Positions 1 through 8,400 of a stretch of DNA of 8,400 bases are shown here, in pieces. Position 1 is the first letter of the stretch, and each line of letters opens with the position of its first letter. The stretch is from Phycisphaerae bacterium (lineage in GTDB: Bacteria > Planctomycetota > Phycisphaerae > Phycisphaerales > SM1A02). The notes under the pieces are model-generated. The model was not told the origin of the DNA. It ran no database searches and saw nothing but the letters and a program-made list of their open reading frames with translations. Position numbers and translations under genes: made by a program. The stretch is from NCBI GenBank assembly GCA_030432455.1, contig JAUIHC010000112.1, forward strand, positions 1 through 8,400, written 5' to 3'.

Positions 1-5
1 ATTCC

Positions 6-33
6 TACTCTCCACTTTCCACTCTCCACTCTC
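6..33. repeat. Period-7 tandem repeat (four units)
   Basis: Read on the minus strand, four consecutive 7-base units follow the peptidase stop codon: GAGAGTG (27-33), GAGAGTG (20-26), GAAAGTG (13-19) and GAGAGTA (6-12). The array may continue beyond the left edge of the window. It starts seven bases after the stop codon at 40-42 and is AT-richer than the coding DNA around it. From general knowledge, similar low-complexity arrays occur between genes in many high-GC environmental genomes; no function is evident here. Confidence 0.75.
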
Positions 34-39
34 TGCCTG

Positions 40-2040
40 CTACCTCTCGACGTTCTTCTCGCTCGCCTTCATCGTGATCTCCAGTTCGACTTCCTTGCCG
101 TCGCGGAGCACGATCATCTTCACCACATCGCCGGGCTTGTGGTTGCGGAGGCGTCCGACCATGTCCATGACGTCGATGAGATCCTCGCCGCCCCACGCCA
201 CGATGACGTCGCCTTCGAGAATGCCCCCGTCGGCCGCGCTCGTACCGGGACTCACACCCTCGACCTTGACGCCGAAGCTGTCTCCCCCGCCCATGCCGGG
301 ACGGATGCCCAGGCGGACCGGGGCGTAGCCGCGGTCGTTGGGGTCCGGTCCGGCCGGGGCCGCAGGTCGGGCCGCCACGTCACGAGGCTTGTCGCCGAAC
401 TGGAGCTTGTCGGGATCGCTCGCGAATCGCATCGCGATCGCCTCGACGAGGTCGATCACCTTCGCCGCGCCGCGCGGGTTGACGGTCCAGCCGTGGTCCC
501 CGGGACGGTGGTAGACATCGTGGGTGCCGGTGAAGAAGAAGAGCACCGGAATGCCCGCGCCGTAGAAGCTCGCATGATCGCTCGGACCGCGACCGTTGGG
601 ATCGGCGACGATCTCCAGACCGCTCGCCTCGAAGTCGGGTGTGATGCGTTCGAGCATGTCCCACGCGCTGCGGACCCCGCCCACCGCGAGCGTGTCGCTG
701 CGGAGTCGTCCGATCATGTCGAGATTGAGCATCGCGTTGATCGACCCTGCGGGCAGCGTCGGATGCTCGACGTAGTACCGGGAACCGTTGAGTCCCGATT
801 CCTCGCCGGTGAAGGTCATGAAGAGCACCGATCGGAGATTCGCGTCGTCGCCCGCGTTCTCGTACGCCTCCGCGAGCAGTTTCGAGAGCAGGATGACGCC
901 CGAGGTGCCGCTCGCATCGTCGTCGGCGCCGGGGTGCAGGCGACCGCGATTGCTCGGCATGGCCCCGAAGTCGCCGAAGCCGACGTGGTCGTAGTGACCG
1001 CCGATCACGATCCACTCGTCGGCAAGATCGCCGCGACCCGCGAGCACGCCGCCGATGTTCGCGGTGCGGTTCATCCCGCCGTCGATCGCGGTCGCCAGCG
1101 AGACCACCGCGTCGTCGCCGATCGGCACGACGCCGTGACCGCCCTCGTCGGCGCGGCGACGCCACGCCATGAGATCGCCGTCGGCCCCGGCCGCGACGAG
1201 CATCCGCTCCGCGACCTCGGGCACGACCTGGACCACCGGGATGTCGAGGCCGGGTCCGAAGCGACCGCTCGGGCCGTCCTCCAGACCGTCCTTGCCGAAG
1301 AGGGCGCCCGGCGGATTCACGAGCACGATGCCCGCGGCACCGCGGTCGGCGATCGCGGCCATCTTCTCGGGAATCGAGGCGTGCCGACTGAACCGCCGAC
1401 TGCTGAAACGGCTGCGTCCCTCGTCGTCGAGCGGCTCGTAGCGGAAGACGACCGCGATGCGGCCGTCGAGCGACTCGTCGTCGTCACCGAAACTGCTGTA
1501 GCCGTCGGGACCGTCCTCGATCGCGTAGCCGACGAACGCGAGCGGGGCCGTCAGGTCGGCGGATCCGGCGTTGCCGAGCACCGCGAAGTCGCGGCCGGAC
1601 TCCAGCTCGCGTCCCTCGATCGCCATCTCCGATCGCGTGATGCGGGGACGACCGCCGGGAAGCTCCATGAACTGCCGATACGAGGTCCAGTCGTCGCCCG
1701 CCCCGTCCGCGGCCGGGAACGCCGGATCGAGACCGTGTCGGCGGAACCAGTACTCGATGTACTCGGCGGCCCGCTCGATGCCGTCGCTGCCCGGAGCGCG
1801 TCCCTCGAACCACGGGTTCGACAGGGTCATGACATGCTGATACCACTCGCGGGCGACCGGGTCGAGGTCCTCGAAGATCTGCGCGATGTCCACGGTCGCG
1901 GCATCGACCGCCACCGCGTCGTTCTCGGGTTGGAACGAATACGGATCGACCCGTTCCTCGCGGATGGACTGCGCGGATGCGAGTCCGGCCAGCAGCAGCG
2001 ATGCGAGACACGGAAGAACGACGAGGCGAGTTGATCGCAT
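40..2040 (-). CDS. Secreted M28 zinc aminopeptidase with PA and PDZ domains
   Basis: Predicted 666-residue exported metallopeptidase that would release N-terminal amino acids from peptides outside the cytoplasm. Residues 1-23 form a type I signal peptide (Arg-containing start, Leu/Ala-rich core, Ala-Ser-Ala before Gln24). A PA-type insert spans about 157-297. The M28 core has all the expected two-zinc ligands: His349 and its partner Asp351 (GGHYDH), bridging Asp374 (GADDDASG), general base Glu413 and ligand Glu414 (TGEESG), Asp441 (NLDMIGR) and His511 (YHRPGD). A PDZ domain occupies about 573-660 at the C-terminus. The frame stays open upstream to an ATG at 2139, but I chose the ATG at 2038-2040: it places the signal peptide at the N-terminus and is preceded by GGAG five bases upstream. 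The family is clear; the natural substrate is unknown. Confidence 0.93.
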   Translation of the reverse strand: MRSTRLVVLPCLASLLLAGLASAQSIREERVDPYSFQPENDAVAVDAATVDIAQIFEDLDPVAREWYQHVMTLSNPWFEGRAPGSDGIERAAEYIEYWFRRHGLDPAFPAADGAGDDWTSYRQFMELPGGRPRITRSEMAIEGRELESGRDFAVLGNAGSADLTAPLAFVGYAIEDGPDGYSSFGDDDESLDGRIAVVFRYEPLDDEGRSRFSSRRFSRHASIPEKMAAIADRGAAGIVLVNPPGALFGKDGLEDGPSGRFGPGLDIPVVQVVPEVAERMLVAAGADGDLMAWRRRADEGGHGVVPIGDDAVVSLATAIDGGMNRTANIGGVLAGRGDLADEWIVIGGHYDHVGFGDFGAMPSNRGRLHPGADDDASGTSGVILLSKLLAEAYENAGDDANLRSVLFMTFTGEESGLNGSRYYVEHPTLPAGSINAMLNLDMIGRLRSDTLAVGGVRSAWDMLERITPDFEASGLEIVADPNGRGPSDHASFYGAGIPVLFFFTGTHDVYHRPGDHGWTVNPRGAAKVIDLVEAIAMRFASDPDKLQFGDKPRDVAARPAAPAGPDPNDRGYAPVRLGIRPGMGGGDSFGVKVEGVSPGTSAADGGILEGDVIVAWGGEDLIDVMDMVGRLRNHKPGDVVKMIVLRDGKEVELEITMKASEKNVER

Positions 2041-2045
2041 GAGGA

Positions 2046-2049
2046 CTCC
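2046..2049 (-). promoter_or_regulatory. Ribosome binding site deciding the M28 peptidase start
   Basis: GGAG on the minus strand lies five bases before the ATG at 2038-2040. The alternative upstream starts at 2076 and 2139 would add 12 to 33 residues ahead of the signal peptide, including an Arg-rich stretch. The combination of this site and the signal peptide favours the start at 2040. Confidence 0.6.
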
Positions 2050-2108
2050 AACGGATGAGGCGGGGAAGGCGTTCATCGTACGCCTTCGGCGACAGCTCCC
2101 TCGGAAAC

Positions 2109-2149
2109 GGGGGGGCGGAATCGCGACAGAGTCGGTCACGCTCCCCCCC
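2109..2149 (-). terminator. Possible hairpin: G7/C7 inverted repeat between two minus-strand genes
   Basis: Seven C residues at 2143-2149 (G on the minus strand) can pair perfectly with seven G residues at 2109-2115. The 27-base loop contains a smaller perfect hairpin, a 4-bp stem with a 3-base loop at 2124-2134. In minus-strand RNA the outer stem begins at the last base of the upstream gene's stop codon and is followed by G and three U residues. It may terminate or attenuate transcription from the membrane-protein gene before the peptidase gene. The long loop and short U run make this weak, and homopolymer arms could pair by chance. Confidence 0.3.
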
Positions 2150-3078
2150 TACTCCAACGGCACCACCATCCCGCCGAACGCCGCGTAGGTCACGCGATCG
2201 CGGCTGCCCGGGACCACGAGATCGAAGATGCCGCCGGGCCGCGGGCGATAGCCCGGGTGCGGTCCCGGACCCAGCGCCTCGATCAGCCGCGCCGCCTCGA
2301 CCGCATCGGGCAGCGTGCCTCCGGTCGAGCGGGCGGCGGCGACGATCGCCTCCGCCGCCGGACGCGTGGCGTCGATCATCGCGGCCTCCCGATCGTCCCA
2401 CACCGACTTCGCCGGATCGAACACCCGCCGGAACGACCAGATCTCGCGACCGTCCGGGGCGAAGACGAAGATCCCCGATCGCTTCTCATCGACGTCGGTG
2501 ACGCGGGATCCGTCCGTGGGCACCAGCGGGATGCCGATCCGCCATCGGGCGATCGCTCCCGGGATCAGGGCCAACGGCTGCACCGAGAGCGACTCGGGCG
2601 GATCGCCGAACCGGCGGAGGCGGTCCGGGATGGTCTGCAGGATCCGATCCAGATCCTCGTCGCTCGGCGGTCGGGGGTCGGCCGGATCCAGAGTGACCAC
2701 CACCCGATCGGCCAGCTCGTGGGCCAGCCGCCCGCCCGCGGGCCAGACATGGGTGTCGGCGGACTCGCGAACCGCCGATCGCATCGCCTCGAGCGCCCCC
2801 ACCAGCCCCCCGATCCATGCCGCCAGCACCGTGAGCGAGAGCCCGGTCGCGATCACCGCCCCTCGCCGCGGCCGCTCGCCGAGACCGGCGAGCCCGAGGG
2901 CAAGGCCCGCGATCGCGGTGATCCCACCGCTCGGAATGCCCAGGATCGCCAGCCAGATGGCGGCCCGGGACCGTCGCTCCTGAAGGGACGGCGCCAACAC
3001 CGCCGCCGGAGCGTTCGACTCGGACGCCGGGGTCGGGGATGACCCGTCGACTGGGGATGGGAGGGGCGATTCCGACAT
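2149..3078 (-). CDS. Uncharacterised two-helix membrane protein (DUF4190-like hairpin)
   Basis: A 309-residue protein of no recognised function. Residues 1-38 are Ser/Pro/Ala-rich and probably disordered. Two hydrophobic segments follow at about 39-66 and 73-97, joined by a short Arg-rich turn (GERPRRG). This Gly-rich helical hairpin resembles the DUF4190 type seen in many Gram-positive and planctomycete proteins. Residues 100-309 form a soluble region with alternating strands and helices that I cannot assign; it includes a possible beta-hairpin around 203-216 (FVFAPDGREIWSF). By the positive-inside rule the Arg-rich turn would be cytoplasmic, placing both termini outside, but this is inference. 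The start at 3078 has GAAGGA four bases upstream. The gene is divergent from gcvP (90 bp apart) and lies 108 bp upstream of the M28 peptidase on the same strand. Coding capacity is convincing; function is open. Confidence 0.75.
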   Translation of the reverse strand: MSESPLPSPVDGSSPTPASESNAPAAVLAPSLQERRSRAAIWLAILGIPSGGITAIAGLALGLAGLGERPRRGAVIATGLSLTVLAAWIGGLVGALEAMRSAVRESADTHVWPAGGRLAHELADRVVVTLDPADPRPPSDEDLDRILQTIPDRLRRFGDPPESLSVQPLALIPGAIARWRIGIPLVPTDGSRVTDVDEKRSGIFVFAPDGREIWSFRRVFDPAKSVWDDREAAMIDATRPAAEAIVAAARSTGGTLPDAVEAARLIEALGPGPHPGYRPRPGGIFDLVVPGSRDRVTYAAFGGMVVPLE

Positions 3079-3082
3079 GGCG

Positions 3083-3088
3083 TCCTTC
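3083..3088 (-). promoter_or_regulatory. Ribosome binding site of the membrane-protein gene
   Basis: GAAGGA on the minus strand lies four bases before the ATG at 3076-3078 and is the strongest purine-rich Shine-Dalgarno match in the window. It directly abuts the -10-like element at 3089-3094, which points the other way. Confidence 0.55.
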
Positions 3089-3094
3089 TATACT
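3089..3094 (+). promoter_or_regulatory. Candidate -10 element for gcvP
   Basis: TATACT matches the sigma-70 consensus TATAAT at five of six bases and stands out in GC-rich surroundings. Transcription from it would begin near 3100 and give a leader of about 68 bases before the gcvP ATG at 3169. I see no good -35 hexamer at 16 to 18 bp (the region is GCGATT-like), so an activator or a different sigma factor may be needed. On the minus strand the same bases would initiate almost at the membrane-protein start codon, which fits less well with that gene's ribosome binding site. Confidence 0.35.
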
Positions 3095-3168
3095 CGACGA
3101 CTTGGCGCGTCACCTCGCCGACCGCCTCCCCGCCCTCCACCTCACCCCCCTCCGGACGCCCCGTCGCC

Positions 3169-6111
<2,943 letters not shown>

Positions 6112-6145
6112 TGGTAGCGGTAGTTGCGGAGTGTGTTCTCTCCCT

Positions 6146-7678
6146 CTACCCCGCCAACGCCGACGCCATTCCCAGGAAGATCAGGAAGCTGATGCTGTCG
6201 GTCACCATCGTCAGGAAGATGGTGCTCGCGGTCGCGGGGTCGGCGCCGAGCCTTCTCATCAGCATCGGCAGTCCGGTTCCGGTGAAGGTGCCGACCGTGA
6301 GTGAACAGGTCATGCTCGCGGCGATGACCGCGCCCAGTCGCCAGGACGCCTCGCCGCTCGTCATCGAGAGCAGCGTCACCAGCAGCCCGACAAGCGCGCC
6401 CGCGATCGCGCCGTTGATGAGTCCGACCATCGACTCGCGCACGATCAGCCGCCCCGCGACCTTCGCGTTCACCTGATCGAGCACGATGCCCCGCAGCGTC
6501 ACCGCGAGCGACTGCTGGCCTGCGTTGCCCGACTGGTTCGCGATGACCGGCATCAGCACCGCGAGAATCGCGATCTCGGCGATGAGTCCCTCGAACTGCA
6601 GGACCACCATCGCCCCCACCGCGCTGGTGACCAGGTTCACCACCAGCCAGGGGATGCGACCCCTGAGCTTGTCCGCGATGCTGGAGAACACCAGCTCCTC
6701 GCGGCCCGCACCCACCATGACCTGCGCGTCCTCGGTCCCTTCGGCGCGGATCGAGTCGATGACATCGTCCACCGTGACCACCCCGAGGAGATGCTGCCGC
6801 TCGTCCACCACGGGGAGCACCTGGTAGTCGTACTTCTCGAACTCGCGGGCCACCGCCTCGCGGTCGAGATCGGGCGGAATCGCGTCGACCTGCCGGTCGC
6901 AGATGTCCGCGACGCGGTCGCCCGACCGTGCGATCACCAGACGACGCAGACCGAGGATGCCGCTGAGGCGCCCCTGCGCGTCGATCACGAAGACGTGGTG
7001 CGTGTCGTCGTCGGCCTCGGCCTCGCGAATGACCTCGACCGCCTCCCGCACGGTGAGATGCTCCGCGACCTTGAGCACGTCGGGGTCCATCAGACCGCCC
7101 GCGGTCTCGGCGTCGAAGGCGAGAAGCGGCTCGACCACCGCCCGGTCGAGCGCGGGCATGTGGTGCAGGACGGTGCGGACGATCTCCTCGGGCGCGAGCT
7201 GGAGCAGGTCCACCGCATCGTCGGCGGGCATCGAGGCGACGATCCGCGAGGCGTACTCGGCGTCCTGCTCGACCAGATCCTCCAGCACACCGACCGCGAG
7301 CGGGGCCACCATGTGCGAGAGCGCATCGGCGGCGTTCTCGAGTCCCATCTCCTCGAGCACCTCGGCCGCCTCGCCCTCTTCGAGCGACTCGAGGGTGTCG
7401 GCGGCGTCGGCGGCGTCCTGCGCATCGACCGCGGAGGCGAGGGCCGGCACGTCGATCGAGTGCTCCAACAGCCGCGCGACCCGCACGTCCTCCGGACTGT
7501 CCTCGGCCGGATTCTCGATGACCGTCTCGCTCGGCGCGGACCGGGCGAGGTCGTCGTCGGGCTGATCGGGTCGGAGGCTCACGGGCGGATCCCGGGAAGT
7601 CGAGGGAGGAAGGGACGAGGAGGTCGCATCGGACACGGCGCGTGGCGACGCCGATCCGCGCCACACCCGAAACATCAT
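6146..7678 (-). CDS. mgtE: MgtE-family magnesium transporter
   Basis: A 510-residue inner-membrane Mg2+ channel/transporter. Order: a Ser/Pro/Asp-rich extension of about 64 residues, the acidic helical MgtE N domain (about 66-195), two CBS domains (about 199-255 and 262-315), a connecting helix, and a membrane domain (about 340-508) with five predicted helices. Pore-region signatures include PVIANQSGNAGQQS (377-390) and the last helix with Asp494 in TMVTDS, which corresponds to the conserved pore aspartate of the family. In characterised homologues the N and CBS domains bind Mg2+ and close the pore when cellular Mg2+ is high. The start is uncertain: two adjacent ATGs (7676-7678 and 7673-7675) have only a weak GGA upstream, and GTG codons at 7636 and 7582 are alternatives that keep all domains. 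It converges on gcvP (34 bp apart) and diverges from the methyltransferase gene. Confidence 0.95.
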   Translation of the reverse strand: MMFRVWRGSASPRAVSDATSSSLPPSTSRDPPVSLRPDQPDDDLARSAPSETVIENPAEDSPEDVRVARLLEHSIDVPALASAVDAQDAADAADTLESLEEGEAAEVLEEMGLENAADALSHMVAPLAVGVLEDLVEQDAEYASRIVASMPADDAVDLLQLAPEEIVRTVLHHMPALDRAVVEPLLAFDAETAGGLMDPDVLKVAEHLTVREAVEVIREAEADDDTHHVFVIDAQGRLSGILGLRRLVIARSGDRVADICDRQVDAIPPDLDREAVAREFEKYDYQVLPVVDERQHLLGVVTVDDVIDSIRAEGTEDAQVMVGAGREELVFSSIADKLRGRIPWLVVNLVTSAVGAMVVLQFEGLIAEIAILAVLMPVIANQSGNAGQQSLAVTLRGIVLDQVNAKVAGRLIVRESMVGLINGAIAGALVGLLVTLLSMTSGEASWRLGAVIAASMTCSLTVGTFTGTGLPMLMRRLGADPATASTIFLTMVTDSISFLIFLGMASALAG

Positions 7679-7692
7679 CGCGGATTCCGGGC

Positions 7693-7707
7693 TCCCGCGG
7701 GATCCCG
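7693..7707. promoter_or_regulatory. Overlapping palindromes in the mgtE/methyltransferase spacer
   Basis: Two perfect 10-bp palindromes overlap here: TCCCGCGGGA (7693-7702) and CGGGATCCCG (7698-7707). They sit inside the 50-bp gap between two divergent start codons. TCCCG recurs at 7721-7725. This could be an operator or a mutually exclusive hairpin, but short GC palindromes are common at this base composition. No -10 or -35 element is visible in the gap. Confidence 0.25.
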
Positions 7708-7728
7708 GTTTCGGCGAGACTCCCGAGC

Positions 7729-8400
7729 ATGCCCGTGCACCAGATCGACGACCCGCTCGACCCCCGCCTGGACGACTTCCGCGACATCCGCGACCGCGAC
7801 GCCCGCGGTCCGGACGGTCGGCCGGGCGTGTTCATCGGCGAGCAGGGACTGGTCGTCGAGCGGATGCTGGCCCGGCCCGGAATCATCCGCCGCATCCTGG
7901 TCTCCGAGCATCGTCGATCGTGGCTCGAGAACGCCCTCGCGGCCGCGGGCGGTCCCGAGGTCGAGGCCCTCGTCGCCCCGAAGTCGATCCTGCAGGCGAT
8001 CGTCGGCTTCGAGATCCACCGCGGGATCGTCGCCAGCGGCGACCGACGACCCTTCGACGACCGCACGATCGACGAGATCATGCCACCGTCCGATCGCCCC
8101 GCGACCGTGCTGGTCTGCGAGTCGATCCGCAACATCGACAACATCGGCGCTCTCTTCCGCGTCGCCGCCGCGTTCGGCGTGGACGCGGTCGTGCTGTCGC
8201 CGGACTGCCACGATCCGCTCTACCGCAAGAGTCTGCGGGTCTCGATCGGACACGCGCTCTCGATTCCGTTCGCACGAAGCCGCGACTGGCCCGCGGATCT
8301 CGAAGCGCTCGGCGCCCGTCACGGGCTGCTTCGAATCGGCGCGAGCGTCGGTGACGGCTCGATCCTCGCCGATGCGGTGCCCGACGACGATCGCCGCCGC
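7729..8400 (+). CDS. TrmH/SpoU-family RNA 2'-O-methyltransferase (3' end beyond window)
   Basis: The first 224 residues of a SPOUT-class enzyme that would transfer a methyl group from S-adenosylmethionine to a ribose 2'-OH in tRNA or rRNA. Residues about 33-105 form the N-terminal SpoU substrate-binding (L30e-like) region, with FIGEQGLVVERML and GFEIHRGIVA typical of the family. SpoU motif 1 is at 134-151 (RNIDNIGALFRVAAAFGV) and carries the conserved catalytic Arg144; it is followed by LSPDCHDPLYRKSLRVS (156-172). The knot motifs 2 and 3, which bind the cofactor, should lie just beyond the right edge. The opening (IDDPLDPRLDDFRDIRDRD) matches a common beginning in this subfamily and supports ATG 7729, although upstream purines are weak. 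The frame has no stop up to position 8400. Family is certain; whether it methylates tRNA or rRNA cannot be told. Confidence 0.9.
   Translation, partial: MPVHQIDDPLDPRLDDFRDIRDRDARGPDGRPGVFIGEQGLVVERMLARPGIIRRILVSEHRRSWLENALAAAGGPEVEALVAPKSILQAIVGFEIHRGIVASGDRRPFDDRTIDEIMPPSDRPATVLVCESIRNIDNIGALFRVAAAFGVDAVVLSPDCHDPLYRKSLRVSIGHALSIPFARSRDWPADLEALGARHGLLRIGASVGDGSILADAVPDDDRRR

Noticed and set aside
139..2034. Open plus-strand frame of 631 codons opposite the M28 peptidase gene
   Set aside because: The minus strand has a full set of M28 zinc ligands and a signal peptide. The plus-strand product is an Arg/Asp/Val/His-rich sequence with no recognisable domain, as expected when high third-position GC removes stops from antisense frames.
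2041..2139. Upstream extension of the M28 peptidase frame to an ATG at 2139
   Set aside because: It would place 33 residues, including an Arg-rich segment, before a well-formed signal peptide. The ATG at 2040 has a properly spaced GGAG.
3101..3168. Possible glycine riboswitch upstream of gcvP
   Set aside because: The leader is too short and too C-rich, and I see none of the conserved purine-rich glycine-aptamer core.

Overview
The window is very GC-rich (roughly 70% by eye), with strong G/C preference at third codon positions and proteins rich in Asp and Arg. It reads as a chromosomal stretch of a high-GC Gram-negative bacterium. A planctomycete (Phycisphaerae-like) is my best guess from protein style, gene mix and a GAGAGTG-type tandem repeat, but no marker gene proves it. 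Five protein genes fill almost all of the sequence. There are no RNA genes, insertion sequences, CRISPR arrays or phage genes, and no gene-free stretch longer than about 110 bases.

Layout, left to right. Positions 6-33 hold a short period-7 tandem repeat cut by the window edge. Positions 40-2040 (minus) encode a secreted M28 zinc aminopeptidase with a PA domain and a C-terminal PDZ domain. Positions 2149-3078 (minus) encode an unrecognised two-helix membrane protein, upstream of the peptidase and on the same strand. A 90-bp divergent spacer follows, with a -10-like TATACT and a C-rich leader. Positions 3169-6111 (plus) encode the full-length glycine decarboxylase P-protein (gcvP). It is convergent with an MgtE-type magnesium transporter at 6146-7678 (minus). 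After a 50-bp divergent spacer containing overlapping palindromes, a SpoU/TrmH-family RNA 2'-O-methyltransferase starts at 7729 (plus) and runs off the right edge.

The genes do not form one pathway. gcvP is bounded by a divergent gene on its left and a convergent gene on its right, so it is probably transcribed alone, without gcvT or gcvH nearby. The membrane protein and the M28 peptidase could share a transcript, but a G7/C7 inverted repeat lies between them and may separate them. I found no convincing new biological system. The observations offered are modest: promoter and leader architecture, start-site questions, repeats and domain combinations.
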